Position numbers and translations under genes: made by a program. This document shows, one piece after another, positions 31,866 to 42,323 of a stretch of DNA of 64,000 nucleotides. Source of the DNA: Raineya sp. Its GTDB lineage: Bacteria; Bacteroidota; Bacteroidia; Cytophagales; Thermonemataceae. The stretch is from assembly GCA_025454915.1 (NCBI GenBank), contig JALONN010000003.1:434001-498000 (forward strand), read 5' to 3'. The stretch's first letter is position 1, and each line of letters starts with the position of its first letter. The notes below the pieces were generated by a model. That model saw only the letters and a list, made by a program, of their open reading frames with translations, was not told the DNA's origin and searched no databases.

Positions 31866-32915
31866 TTATAAGAATGTTTCTTTAATATCACAAGTAGAAC
31901 GCAGCCCAATATCATCATAATTTTTGTTAAGCCAGTCATCAGCGTATTTTCTACCTAATTGGAATAAGTGGTCGATAAACTCCCAAGTTGCATTGAGTTT
32001 ACTTGAAACGTTGAAATCTGCGATGTCACGTTCTGGGTTAATCATGTGCATATATATTTTTCTAAATTTCCCTTCAGGATTAATTCCCATTTCCAAAAGT
32101 TTATCAATAAAGTGTACTTTTCTCATCTCCAACATCAAAGGTGTATTGAAACTAATTTCATTGATACGGTCTTTGATGGAATTAGCCTCTGTAGGGCTTT
32201 CATCTATATTAATAGGGTTTATCTGAACAATTAAAATATCGTTACTATCAGTTCCATCAATCAATGGAAACATAGGTGGATTGCCCATATAACCTCCATC
32301 CCAGTAGTCTTCACCATCTATAGTTACTGTTTTAAAGATAAAGGGCAAGCATCCTGAAGCCATGACAGCATCAATCGAAATATTCTTTAAATCAAATACC
32401 TTGGCTCTGCCTGTACGAACATTGGTAGCACATACAAACAATTTAGTTTGTTTACAAGATTTTAGCTTTTCGAAATCCACAATTTCAAGTAATACATCCC
32501 TTAAAGGATTAACATCTGTAGGGTTAAACTGGTATGGCGAAGCAAACATTGAAAGAAACTCGAAATATAAAAACCCTGGTGAGTAATCCATATTTCCTTT
32601 ACTTGTCATTTTATCAAGCCAAGTAGGCTGTAAAACAGAATTTCGAGATGAATGAGATATCTTTTTCCAAAAAGTTCTTAAAAGCTCTCTAGCTTTCTCT
32701 TTACCTCCCAACATTAAACCATAAGCAAGTACTGTAGCATTCATAGCTCCAGCACTTGTACCACAAAAGCCGTCCAAACATAGATTTTCTTCCTCCAAGA
32801 GTCTATCTAAAACTCCCCACGTAAATGCTCCATGAGAGCCTCCGCCTTGTAAAGCAACAGATAAGTGTTTTTCTTCTGAATGCTTATTTGTCACAGATGT
32901 TCCTTTTTTTGCCAT
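31866..32915 (-). CDS. Patatin-like phospholipase
   Basis: A 349-residue lipid acyl hydrolase. The catalytic dyad is clear: Ser54 in GFCGTSAGAMNA and Asp in YWDGGYMGNPP (near residue 210), plus the oxyanion loop LQGGGSHGAFTWG (residues 22-34). No signal peptide or transmembrane segment, so it is probably cytosolic or translocated by other means. Several such proteins exist in Bacteroidota and may remodel membrane lipids. It lies 45 nt downstream of topA. Confidence 0.9.
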   Translation of the reverse strand: MAKKGTSVTNKHSEEKHLSVALQGGGSHGAFTWGVLDRLLEEENLCLDGFCGTSAGAMNATVLAYGLMLGGKEKARELLRTFWKKISHSSRNSVLQPTWLDKMTSKGNMDYSPGFLYFEFLSMFASPYQFNPTDVNPLRDVLLEIVDFEKLKSCKQTKLFVCATNVRTGRAKVFDLKNISIDAVMASGCLPFIFKTVTIDGEDYWDGGYMGNPPMFPLIDGTDSNDILIVQINPINIDESPTEANSIKDRINEISFNTPLMLEMRKVHFIDKLLEMGINPEGKFRKIYMHMINPERDIADFNVSSKLNATWEFIDHLFQLGRKYADDWLNKNYDDIGLRSTCDIKETFL

Positions 32916-32960
32916 AGGGTTGCTTGTTTAAGTTTTAAAGCCTCAATATATAGAAAATTT

Positions 32961-35366
32961 CTATTTAGATTTCTTTTTTGTGATAGTTTTACTTGTAGCC
33001 TTGGTAGTAGTTTTGGCTGTTGTTGTTTTTGAGGTTGTTTTACTTGTACTTTTAGTTGCCGTTTTGGTTGTTTTCGAATCTCCAGCTTGTTCTTCAGCAA
33101 GTTTCAGGCATTCCTCTAAAGTAAGCGTTTTAGGGTCTTTGTTTTTAGGAATACGTACATTTTGTTTTCCAACTTTGATATAAGCCCCATAACGACCATT
33201 GAGTACCTGAACTTCAGGGTTTTCATCAAAAGTCAGAATCATTTTTTCTGAGTCTGCCTTTCGTTTTGCCTCAATAATTTCGATAGCTCTGCTCTCTGTG
33301 ATGCTATAAGGGTCATCGTCTTTGGTAAGAGAATAGAATGCACTTCCTAGTTTGATATAAGGACCAAAACGCCCAATAGCCACTGTCATGGTTTCATTAT
33401 CGTAAGTACCTATATCTCTGGGTAGTTTAAACAGATCCAGAGCTTCTTCGAGTGTAATGGTTTCAAGGAATTGTCCTTTTTTAAGTTTGGCAAAAGCAGG
33501 CTTTTTATCTTCTGTTGCCTCTCCTATTTGCACATAAGCCCCATATTTACCTAGTTTAGCGAATATTTTTTCACCTGTATCTGGGTGTGTACCTAATTCT
33601 CTGCCAGAGTTTACCTCACTGCGTTTAATTTCCTGTGTTTCTTCTACTTTCTGATGAAATTTCTGATAGAATCCATCTATCATTTTTGCCCAATTTTTCT
33701 TCCCTTCTGCTATTTCATCAAACTCTTTTTCTACTTTTGCAGTAAAAGAATAATCCATAATAGTCTCAAAATGAGACTGTAAAAAATCATTTACAACCAT
33801 TGCCACATCTGTAGGGAAAAGTTTGGCTTTTTCTGCTCCAGTAATTTCTGTTTTGGTTTTTGTTGTAATTTTATCAACTTTTAAGGTCAGTTCCTGATAC
33901 TTTCGCTCTTTTCCGTCTCTGTTTTCTTTAACAACATACCCTCTTTTCTGAACTGTCGAAATGGTTGGAGCATATGTAGAAGGTCTTCCAATACCCAATT
34001 CTTCAAGTTTTTTTACCAAACTTGCTTCTGTATAACGGGCTGCTGGTCTTGTAAAACGCTCTAAAGCTTTCATTTCAGAGAGATTGAGAATTTGTCCTAT
34101 TTTAATAGGTGGAAGCATTTTTTTATTTTCTTCGTCTTCTCCATCATCATCTTTATCTTCCAGATATACTTTCAAGAAACCTTCAAACTTAATTACTTCA
34201 CCCTCAGCATATAAAAGCGATTTATTTGTAGAAATATCAATTGTAGCAACTGTTCTTTCTAGCTGAGCATCAGCCATTTGAGAAGCTATTGCTCTTTTCC
34301 AAATCAGTTCGTACAAGCGTTTTTCGTTGTTATCTGCTCCTGCCTGATGTACAGAAAAATCAGTAGGACGAATGGCTTCATGGGCCTCCTGAGCCGATTC
34401 TGACTTGGTTTTGTATTGTCTCGTTTGTACAAACTGTTTTCCATACAGACTTTCTATTTCTGCTGTAGCCGATTTGATAGCATCTTGAGAAAGAGCTGTC
34501 GAATCTGTACGCATATAAGTTATTTTACCTGCTTCATAGAGTTTCTGAGCAAGTGTCATGGTTTGTTGTACCGAAAAGCTCAGTTTTCTACTGGCTTCTT
34601 GTTGAAGCGTAGAAGTTGTAAATGGTGGGGCTGGAGACTTTTTTGCTGGCTTGGTTTCCAGATTCTTAATTGTAAAAATAGCTCCTATACAACTTTTTAA
34701 AAAGGCCTCTGCATCTTTTTCAGTAGCAATTTTATCTTTGAGTTCAGCTACAAGGGTTTTCCCGTCTCCTAAATCAAAGATAGCCGAAACTTTATAGCTC
34801 GATGTAGCGTTAAATTTTTCGACTTCTCTTTCTCTCTCCACAATTAACCTTACTGCTACCGATTGTACTCTCCCTGCTGAAAGCCCTGTTTTTATTTTTT
34901 TCCAAAGTACAGGCGAAAGCTCATAGCCTACAAGCCTGTCTAAGATACGACGAGCTTGTTGAGCATTCACAAGATCTAAATCTATACTTCTGGGGTTCTG
35001 AACAGCGTTTAAAATTGCATTTTTAGTAATCTCTCTAAATACAATTCGCTGTATTTTAGCATCTTTGAGTTCCAGAGCTTCTTTTAAATGCCAAGAAATG
35101 GCTTCTCCCTCACGGTCATCGTCGGTCGCTAGCCACACAAGCTCAGCTTCCTTTGCCATTTTCTTGAGTTCTTTTACCAGAGAAATTTTATCTGTTGAAA
35201 CTTCGTAGGTGGGTGTAAAATTTTTGGCAATGTCTATACCAATGCCTTTTTCGGGTAAATCTCGGATGTGTCCGTAGCTCGAACGTACTGTAAAATCTTT
35301 TCCTAAATACTTTTCAATCGTTTTTGCCTTAGCTGGGGACTCTACTATCACTAAATTTTTGAGCAT
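32961..35366 (-). CDS. topA: DNA topoisomerase I
   Basis: Type IA topoisomerase relaxing negative supercoils. 801 residues: Toprim domain (SPAKAKTIEKYLG near residue 10 and the acidic TDDDREGEAISWH at 81-93), the GLSAGRVQSVAVRL hinge, active-site Tyr284 in ITYMRTDST, then four or so C-terminal topoisomerase repeats without zinc cysteines (LGTHPDTGEKIFAKLGKYG, VAIGRFGPYIKLG, VLNGRYGAYIKVG). The last ~40 residues are a Lys/Thr/Ser-rich tail, basic and low in complexity, probably DNA binding. Normal length for Bacteroidota. Confidence 0.95.
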   Translation of the reverse strand: MLKNLVIVESPAKAKTIEKYLGKDFTVRSSYGHIRDLPEKGIGIDIAKNFTPTYEVSTDKISLVKELKKMAKEAELVWLATDDDREGEAISWHLKEALELKDAKIQRIVFREITKNAILNAVQNPRSIDLDLVNAQQARRILDRLVGYELSPVLWKKIKTGLSAGRVQSVAVRLIVEREREVEKFNATSSYKVSAIFDLGDGKTLVAELKDKIATEKDAEAFLKSCIGAIFTIKNLETKPAKKSPAPPFTTSTLQQEASRKLSFSVQQTMTLAQKLYEAGKITYMRTDSTALSQDAIKSATAEIESLYGKQFVQTRQYKTKSESAQEAHEAIRPTDFSVHQAGADNNEKRLYELIWKRAIASQMADAQLERTVATIDISTNKSLLYAEGEVIKFEGFLKVYLEDKDDDGEDEENKKMLPPIKIGQILNLSEMKALERFTRPAARYTEASLVKKLEELGIGRPSTYAPTISTVQKRGYVVKENRDGKERKYQELTLKVDKITTKTKTEITGAEKAKLFPTDVAMVVNDFLQSHFETIMDYSFTAKVEKEFDEIAEGKKNWAKMIDGFYQKFHQKVEETQEIKRSEVNSGRELGTHPDTGEKIFAKLGKYGAYVQIGEATEDKKPAFAKLKKGQFLETITLEEALDLFKLPRDIGTYDNETMTVAIGRFGPYIKLGSAFYSLTKDDDPYSITESRAIEIIEAKRKADSEKMILTFDENPEVQVLNGRYGAYIKVGKQNVRIPKNKDPKTLTLEECLKLAEEQAGDSKTTKTATKSTSKTTSKTTTAKTTTKATSKTITKKKSK

Positions 35367-35465
35367 TTCTCTACTATTTATTTTGTCTCAAATATGGAAA
35401 TTTTTTTTTCAAAAAAACAAGAAACATTTTGAGGTTTTTTATCAAAACCTGCAAAATATTATTTT

Positions 35466-36155
35466 CTATTTATTTTCTAATACAATATTTTTATTTTGTA
35501 ATAATCTGATAACTCCCTCAATAATTGCCCATTGAGCAAATATGTAGGTAATCATGATAAGAAACTGAGCCTGCCATATCTTGATGGCAAATTTATCTAT
35601 AGCAATCAAAGAATCTGAAATTACAAAGAATAATGCCCCTATCCATATAAATTTAGCACCTTTTATTGAATTTAACAACAAATTTGTGGCAAAAATAAGC
35701 ATTGTCATAATTACTAAAGCATATACAACAACAGGTACAAGCATTTCTCCTAAATGAGGAAAGAGATAGTAAATCAAAGAAACTCCATAACCTAAAATCA
35801 GGATAAGTATCAAATTTTTTTTGAATACTAAAATATCTTTCGCCTGTTTATAAAAGAAGATAACATAGAAAATATGTGCCAATAAAAACATCGAAAGACC
35901 TAAAATAAAGAAAATATCAGCTTTTCCATCAAATAACAGAAAAGTATCTCCTAAAAAAGAAAAGAACAAAGCTATTAGCACCCCTTTAGCTAATTTAAAA
36001 GCTTTTAAAGAGGTAGTTGTAAAATAAGCTGCTAATAAGGGCATCAACAAAGGTTTTACAAATAAGTGTAATTGAACATTTTGGAATAGATGACTTGCCA
36101 GTTCCAAAAGAGCTACACTTATAAATAAGATAAAAAAAATGACAGAAAACTTCAT
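35466..36155 (-). CDS. YhhN/TMEM86 family membrane protein (lysoplasmalogenase-like)
   Basis: A 229-residue integral membrane protein with about eight helices. YhhN-family pattern: PLLAAYFTTTSLK near residue 40, ALFFSFLGDTFLLFDGKADI, LGLSMFLLAHIFYVIFFY, and in the C-terminal half WIGALFFVISDSLIAIDKF. TMEM86 relatives hydrolyse lysoplasmalogen vinyl-ether bonds; whether bacterial copies do is not settled. It lies 99 nt upstream of topA. The 234-nt gap to the efflux operon (36156-36389) is AT-rich with no gene or clear promoter that I can see. Confidence 0.82.
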   Translation of the reverse strand: MKFSVIFFILFISVALLELASHLFQNVQLHLFVKPLLMPLLAAYFTTTSLKAFKLAKGVLIALFFSFLGDTFLLFDGKADIFFILGLSMFLLAHIFYVIFFYKQAKDILVFKKNLILILILGYGVSLIYYLFPHLGEMLVPVVVYALVIMTMLIFATNLLLNSIKGAKFIWIGALFFVISDSLIAIDKFAIKIWQAQFLIMITYIFAQWAIIEGVIRLLQNKNIVLENK

Positions 36156-36389
36156 ACAGATACTTTATAATACCAAGATTGAAAAAAGTCAGTAAACTCT
36201 AAATTAGAAGAAAAAACACCTCTAATTCTTCACAAAAATGGTATAAATATTCTCTTATTTAAGATTTTCTTTAAAAATATTATTCAAAATAAAAGTTATA
36301 CTATTATAAACAATTGTATAACTTCTTTAGTTATTATTCTAATATCTTGCTTATACCATTACTATTTTGCATCACCAAACCACGTTTAT

Positions 36390-37517
36390 ATGAATTCGCA
36401 AAGATTAATACATCAGATTGGTTTATTGAGTTGTCTAATTATTTCATCTTGTGGCTCAGAAAACAAACCCATAGAAGAAAAGCCTACCTTACCTGTCATC
36501 ACTATTTCGGCTCAAAGCACTCAAATAGATGAGCCTTATGTAGCAGAGATACAGGCTACCAAAAATGTTGAGATTCGTAATCGTGTTTCAGGTTTTTTAG
36601 ATTATATCTTGGTAGATGAAGGTAAAAAAGTACAAAAAGGACAAGTTTTATTTAAAATTAATGAAGCTGAATATAAAGCTGAGTTAGCAAAAGCTACTGC
36701 TAATCTTCAGACTGCTATTGCAGAAGCAAAATCAGCAGAACTTGAAGTAAGCAGAATTTCATTACTTGTTGAAAAACAAGTGATTGGAAAAGTTGAGTTG
36801 GAAATGGCGAAAGCCAAACTAACAGCAGCCCAAGCCAAAATTGAAGAAGCACGTTCCATTCAACACAGAGCTGCTCTTAATCTGTCTTATACTACTATTA
36901 CAGCTCCATTTGAAGGTTTAGTAGACAGAATGCCTCTTAAAATGGGTAGTTTATTACAGGAAGGGACTTTACTTACCACTATTTCTGATATTAATGAAGT
37001 ATATGCTTATTTTAGAGTATCAGAAAGCCAATACATTCATTATAGGAGAAAAAGACTAGAAGACACTACTTTTACAATTGGAAGGGTTAAACTCATACTA
37101 GCAGATGGTACCATGTATCCTTATGAAGGCAAAATAGAAACCGTGGAAGGAGATTTTGAAACAACAACAGGTACTATTGCCTTCAGGGCTAAATTCCCCA
37201 ATGGAGATAGACTTCTCAAACATGGCTCCACAGGAAAGGTACTCATATCAAATACCATTAATGATGCCATCATCATTCCTCAAAAAGCTGTTTTTGAGAT
37301 ACAAGACAAAAACTATGTCTATGTAGTGGATAACAACAATCAAGTGAAAATGAGAAGTTTCACTACCAAACGACGTATCAACAAATATTATGTTGTAGAT
37401 ACTGGATTACAAATCGGAGACCGTATTGTATATGAAGGCATTCAAAATATCAAAGATGGAGCTTTTATTACTCCACAAAATATCAAAAATGAATCAATTC
37501 AGGTAGGTTCTTTATAA
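36390..37517 (+). CDS. RND efflux periplasmic adaptor (MFP) lipoprotein
   Basis: A 375-residue membrane fusion protein that bridges the RND pump to the outer-membrane channel. Lipobox IISSC (Cys21) after a short hydrophobic stretch. The biotinyl-lipoyl domain begins NVEIRNRVSGFLDYILVDEG, followed by a coiled-coil hairpin (AELAKATANLQTAIAEAKSA and VELEMAKAKLTAAQAKIEEA), then the second lipoyl half TTITAPFEGLVDRM and the beta-barrel and membrane-proximal domains. First gene of the efflux operon; no adjacent regulator gene. Confidence 0.94.
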   Translation: MNSQRLIHQIGLLSCLIISSCGSENKPIEEKPTLPVITISAQSTQIDEPYVAEIQATKNVEIRNRVSGFLDYILVDEGKKVQKGQVLFKINEAEYKAELAKATANLQTAIAEAKSAELEVSRISLLVEKQVIGKVELEMAKAKLTAAQAKIEEARSIQHRAALNLSYTTITAPFEGLVDRMPLKMGSLLQEGTLLTTISDINEVYAYFRVSESQYIHYRRKRLEDTTFTIGRVKLILADGTMYPYEGKIETVEGDFETTTGTIAFRAKFPNGDRLLKHGSTGKVLISNTINDAIIIPQKAVFEIQDKNYVYVVDNNNQVKMRSFTTKRRINKYYVVDTGLQIGDRIVYEGIQNIKDGAFITPQNIKNESIQVGSL

Positions 37518-37622
37518 GCCCTTTTTTATCGTGTTTTATTGCGTTCTCTCTAATGATATCAAATTAGCAGAGGCAAGAAGCTTTTACTCAAAAAATCTCT
37601 ATTCATTGATATTCCGATTGTT

Positions 37623-40600
37623 ATGGTAGAAAAATTTATTAGAAGACCAGTTTTATCCTTAGTTATATCCATTTTTTTTGTGCTTTTGGGAGTATTAGCC
37701 TTAACAATACTACCTGTAACCCAATTTCCAGAAATTGCCCCACCTTCCGTAACCGTAACTGCACGTTATACAGGAGCTAATGCCGAAACCTGTATGAATG
37801 CAGTAGCCATTCCTATTGAAAGAGCCGTAAATGGTGTTCCTGGCATGACTTACATGACAACTGTTATTAGTAATAGTGGGGTAACACTCATACAAGTATA
37901 TTTTCAAGTAGGTACAGATCCCGATGTGGCAGCTGTAAACGTACAGAATAGAGTGGCTACTGTTATAGATGAACTTCCTGAAGAAGTAATCAGAGCTGGA
38001 GTTTCTACAGAAAAAGAAGTTAATAGCATGTTGATGTACCTGAATATCTATAGTGAAGACAAAAATGTAGAGGAGAAGTTTTTATACAACTTTGCAGATA
38101 TCAATATCATCAAAGAACTAAAAAGAATAGATGGGGTAGGTTTTTGTGAGATTTTAGGTTCACAGGAATACTCTATGCGTGTGTGGCTAAAACCCTATCG
38201 AATGACAGCCTATAAAGTAAGCACAGAAGAAGTTATTAAAGCTGTTAGAAGCCAAAATGTAGAAGCTGCACCAGGAAAAACAGGGGAAAGCTCAGCTAAA
38301 ACGCCTCAATCATTAGAATATGTACTCAGATATACAGGTAAATTTATTACCCCAGAACAATACAAAAATATTGTCATTCGATCTAATAAAGATGGCTCTG
38401 TGTTACGTCTGAGAGATATTGCAGATGTGGAACTAGGTTCTATGAGTTATGGTATGATTTCTAAACTTAATGGATCACCCTCTGCTTCTATCATGATTAA
38501 ACAGCGTCCCGGTTCTAATGCATCGCAGGTAATTGCTAATATCAAGTCTAAAATGAAAGAATTGGAACAAAGTAGCTTTCCTCCAAACATGAAATATAAT
38601 ATATCTTATGATGTTTCAAGATTTTTAGATGCCTCCATTCATGAAGTAATTAAAACTCTGATAGAAGCCTTTTTACTTGTATTTCTGGTTATATTTTTGT
38701 TTTTACAAGATTTTCGAGCCATGATGATTGCAGCGATTGCTGTACCAGTATCATTAATAGGAGCTCTTATATTCCTTCATTTACTGGGCTTTTCCATCAA
38801 TATGCTCACACTTTTTGCCTTGGTATTGGCTATTGGGATTGTTGTAGATGATGCCATTGTAGTTGTAGAAGCTGTACATGCCAAAATGCAAGAAAAAGGA
38901 GCTAGTGTTTTACAAGCTACAATCGAATCTATGAAAGAAATAAGTGGAGCTTTGGTTGCTATCACATTAGTAATGTCAGCAGTATTTGTTCCTGTAGCGT
39001 TTCTATCAGGACCTGTTGGTGTATTTTATAGACAATTCTCTTTAACACTTGCTTTTTCAATTGTTATATCAGGAATCAATGCTCTTACCCTCTCTCCTGC
39101 TTTGTGTGCTTTGTGGCTCAAACATCACCATGACCATCCTTCAGAAAAGAAAAACCCTTTACAAAAGTTCTTTGATGGATTTAATAAACAATACAATCGT
39201 GTTGAAAATAAATATAAAAATGCCATTGGTAAAATTGTTTCTTACAAGAAATTATCCCTTCTGATTGTATTTATATTTATGACAGGCATTTGGGGTATTA
39301 CCAAGATATTGCCTACTGGCTTTATTCCTACTGAAGATCAGGGGATGATTTATGTAAGTGTTAACTCTCCTGTAGGTGCTACACTCGAAAGAACAAGCCA
39401 AACGCTTGATAAAATTCAAAAAATTGTTCAAAAACATAAATCTGTAGAATCTTTCTCTTCATTAGCTGGATATAGTATTATTACAGAATTGGCAGGTTCA
39501 TCATATGGAATGGCTATGATCAATCTTAAACCATGGAAAAGCCGTGATAAAACAACAGATCAGTTAATTCAAGAATTTATAGAACAAACTAAAGGTATTC
39601 AGGAAGCAGAAATCGAGTTTTTTTCACCACCCACTGTTCCAGGTTTTGGTAATACAAGTGGCTTTGAATTGCGTTTACAAGATAAAACAGGTGAACTTTC
39701 TTTACCCAAAACAGCAGAGGTAACCAATAAATTTATTGAAGCTCTTAAAAAAAGACCCGAAATTGGAAGTGCCTTTACAAGCTTCAATGCCAGTTTCCCG
39801 CAATATCTCATCCATGTAGATCAGGATGTTGCTGCCCAAAAAGGTGTCACAACAGAAGAAGCCATGGAGAATTTACAGGTATTAATTGGTAGTTATTATA
39901 CTTCTAACTTCATTCGTTTTGGACAAATGTACAAAGTAATGCTACAGGCTGCTCCTGAGCATCGTGTAAAACCTGAAGATATTTTGAAAATGCAAGTAAA
40001 AAACAAAGATGGTGAAATGGTACCCTATTCAACATTTGTACGTCTTGAAAGAATTTACGGAGCTGAGCAAATTACTCGATATAACATGTATCTTTCAGCT
40101 CTTATTAATGGTGAAGCTGCTGAGGGCTATAGTAGCGGAGAAGTTATCAAAATTGTAGAGGAAGTCGCTGAGAAAACATTACCCAAAGGATATGTAATTG
40201 ACTGGTCAGGTATTACCCGTGAAGAAATTCTGTCAGGAAATCAAACTTTTTATGTGTTTATCATTTGTCTAATATTTGTTTACTTGCTCTTATCTGCCCA
40301 ATACGAAAGTTTTGCTCTACCTATGGCTGTATTACTTTCATTACCTGTGGGCATTTTTGGCTCTTATCTTTTTTTACAAATAACAGGATTACAAAATAAC
40401 ATTTATGCCCAAGTAGCTCTTGTAATGTTAATTGGTTTACTAGGTAAGAATGCTATTTTAATTGTAGAAGTTGCTATGCAAAGGCAGCAGGAAGGTGTTC
40501 ATGTCATAGAAGCTGTGGTACAAGGAGCAGCCTCTCGTCTGAGACCTATTCTTATGACTTCCTTTGCTTTTATTGCGGGGCTTATCCCTCTTTGTATAGC

Positions 40601-40790
40601 TTCTGGAGCTGGGGCACTCGGAAATCGTTCTATTGGTACAGCTGCCGTAGGTGGTATGTTTGTAGGAACAATGATAGGTTTATTTTTAATACCAACACTT
40701 TATGTAATCTTTGCCAGCATTGGGCAAAAAAAACAAGATGCCATTGAAAAACCTGAAAAAGAACAGACTTCTGGTACATTTGAAGCCTAA
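37623..40790 (+). CDS. RND multidrug efflux permease (HAE1/AcrB-like)
   Basis: A 1055-residue inner-membrane proton antiporter of the AcrB type. Twelve membrane helices in the 1+5+1+5 layout with two large periplasmic loops. The proton relay is intact: two Asp in GIVVDDAIVVVEAVH (helix 4) and Lys in MLIGLLGKNAILIVEVA (helix 10). N-terminal MVEKFIRRPVLSLVIS and PVTQFPEIAPPSVTVTARYT are family hallmarks. Length is typical. Substrates (drugs, bile-like amphiphiles) cannot be told from sequence. Confidence 0.96.
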   Translation: MVEKFIRRPVLSLVISIFFVLLGVLALTILPVTQFPEIAPPSVTVTARYTGANAETCMNAVAIPIERAVNGVPGMTYMTTVISNSGVTLIQVYFQVGTDPDVAAVNVQNRVATVIDELPEEVIRAGVSTEKEVNSMLMYLNIYSEDKNVEEKFLYNFADINIIKELKRIDGVGFCEILGSQEYSMRVWLKPYRMTAYKVSTEEVIKAVRSQNVEAAPGKTGESSAKTPQSLEYVLRYTGKFITPEQYKNIVIRSNKDGSVLRLRDIADVELGSMSYGMISKLNGSPSASIMIKQRPGSNASQVIANIKSKMKELEQSSFPPNMKYNISYDVSRFLDASIHEVIKTLIEAFLLVFLVIFLFLQDFRAMMIAAIAVPVSLIGALIFLHLLGFSINMLTLFALVLAIGIVVDDAIVVVEAVHAKMQEKGASVLQATIESMKEISGALVAITLVMSAVFVPVAFLSGPVGVFYRQFSLTLAFSIVISGINALTLSPALCALWLKHHHDHPSEKKNPLQKFFDGFNKQYNRVENKYKNAIGKIVSYKKLSLLIVFIFMTGIWGITKILPTGFIPTEDQGMIYVSVNSPVGATLERTSQTLDKIQKIVQKHKSVESFSSLAGYSIITELAGSSYGMAMINLKPWKSRDKTTDQLIQEFIEQTKGIQEAEIEFFSPPTVPGFGNTSGFELRLQDKTGELSLPKTAEVTNKFIEALKKRPEIGSAFTSFNASFPQYLIHVDQDVAAQKGVTTEEAMENLQVLIGSYYTSNFIRFGQMYKVMLQAAPEHRVKPEDILKMQVKNKDGEMVPYSTFVRLERIYGAEQITRYNMYLSALINGEAAEGYSSGEVIKIVEEVAEKTLPKGYVIDWSGITREEILSGNQTFYVFIICLIFVYLLLSAQYESFALPMAVLLSLPVGIFGSYLFLQITGLQNNIYAQVALVMLIGLLGKNAILIVEVAMQRQQEGVHVIEAVVQGAASRLRPILMTSFAFIAGLIPLCIASGAGALGNRSIGTAAVGGMFVGTMIGLFLIPTLYVIFASIGQKKQDAIEKPEKEQTSGTFEA

Positions 40791-40808
40791 ATTTTTAATT
40801 ATAATCTT

Positions 40809-42257
40809 ATGATCTTTTGTCGAAAAAATATATTACTTGTTTACTCTATTGTATATTTACTGAGTGTTACTTCTTGTAGTAAAGTTTTTACTCCCATAAA
40901 AGAACCCTCTAAACTGGATATTCCTGAAAACTTTTTTGGAAAAAACGACTCTACTTCTGTTGTAGAAAATAATTGGAAAACATTTTTTAAAGACCCCTTT
41001 TTAGTTCAACTCATTGAAATTGCATTAGTAAATAATAAGGATTTACAGATTGCTCTTCAAAAAATAGAAAAGTCAAAGGCTGATGTTTTATTAGCCAAAG
41101 GCTATTTTTTACCCTCTGTTAACGGAGTAATATCCGCAGGAGTAGACAAATATGGAGATTATACTATGAACGGAGTGGGAAACTTCGATACAAATCTTTC
41201 TGGTAACATTGAAGATGCTCAACGCATACCCAATCCTACTCCAGATTTTTTTCTAGGTTTTAGAAGTTCTTGGGAAATTGATATTTGGGGAAAACTCAAG
41301 AATAATAAAAAAATGAGTTTGGCTCGTCTGCTTGCCAACGAAGAAGGTAAAAAGCTTGTTGTTACTGAAATTGTTACACAAATTGCTCTGCTTTACTATC
41401 AATTACTTGCCTTGGATACAGAATTGGAAGTTATTCAGAAGAATATAGCTCTTCAAGAACAAGCCCTGAAAATTATCGGAATACAAAAAGAAGCAGGAAA
41501 AGCCACTGAGCTAGCTGTAAAACAATCCTCTGCTCTTTTATTAAGAACCCGAAGTCTGGAATTCATTTTAAAAACACAAATTATCCAACTCGAAAATCAA
41601 ATTAATTTTCTATTGGGCAGGTTTCCTCAAGAAGTACCCCGATCAAAAGACTTCCCTAGTAAAGATTTATTGGTTTATGGAAATTTAGGTATTCCATCCC
41701 AAATGCTTCGCCAGCGTCCTGATATTAGACAAGCTGAGTGGGAACTACAAGCAGCTCAGACTCAGGTAAAAGTAAGTCAGGCTATGTTTTTGCCATCGCT
41801 TAATATCAATGCAAGCTTGGGTTTTAATGCTTTTAAGAGTTCACTTTTATTCAATCCTGCTTCGCTGGCGTATGGTTTATTGGGCGGACTTACAGCACCC
41901 TTATTACAATACAATTCTCTTAAGAGTAATAAAAAAGTTGCTATTGCTTCATATTATGAAGCCCATGCCACCTATCAAAAAAATGTACTTCGGGCATTTC
42001 AGGAAGTTCATACTTTTGTAAAAGTGCTAGAAAATTTAGAGAAAGCGTATGAATTACGAAAAAATGAATTGGAAGAACTCACCAAAGCCGTTAGTACCTC
42101 CCAAGATTTATTTGTGGCAGGTTATGCCAATTATTTAGAGCTTATTACAGCCCAAAAAAGCGTATTAGAAGCAGAATTAGATTTATTTGATATTCGCAGA
42201 GATCATTTTCTGTTTGCTGTACAATTGTATAGAGCTTTAGGAGGTGGCTGGAAATAA
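40809..42257 (+). CDS. Outer-membrane efflux channel lipoprotein (TolC/OprM, NodT type)
   Basis: A 482-residue outer-membrane factor. Lipobox SVTSC (Cys23). Two OEP repeats: PFLVQLIEIALVNNKDLQIA (opening of the first), DFFLGFRSSWEIDIWGKLKN, and the second with RQRPDIRQAEWELQAAQTQV and SLNINASLGFNAF, ending DIRRDHFLFAVQLYRALGGGWK, characteristic of NodT-type channels. Eighteen nt after the permease gene, completing a tripartite efflux system. Confidence 0.94.
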   Translation: MIFCRKNILLVYSIVYLLSVTSCSKVFTPIKEPSKLDIPENFFGKNDSTSVVENNWKTFFKDPFLVQLIEIALVNNKDLQIALQKIEKSKADVLLAKGYFLPSVNGVISAGVDKYGDYTMNGVGNFDTNLSGNIEDAQRIPNPTPDFFLGFRSSWEIDIWGKLKNNKKMSLARLLANEEGKKLVVTEIVTQIALLYYQLLALDTELEVIQKNIALQEQALKIIGIQKEAGKATELAVKQSSALLLRTRSLEFILKTQIIQLENQINFLLGRFPQEVPRSKDFPSKDLLVYGNLGIPSQMLRQRPDIRQAEWELQAAQTQVKVSQAMFLPSLNINASLGFNAFKSSLLFNPASLAYGLLGGLTAPLLQYNSLKSNKKVAIASYYEAHATYQKNVLRAFQEVHTFVKVLENLEKAYELRKNELEELTKAVSTSQDLFVAGYANYLELITAQKSVLEAELDLFDIRRDHFLFAVQLYRALGGGWK

Positions 42258-42323
42258 TAAGGTTTTCAATTCTTGATTAAACTTTTTTATTTAAATTGAC
42301 CTCATTAAATATTTTTCTATTTT

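Noticed and set aside
36390-42257. RND operon considered as a novel export system
   Set aside because: Adaptor, pump and channel have standard motifs and order; it is an ordinary tripartite efflux system.
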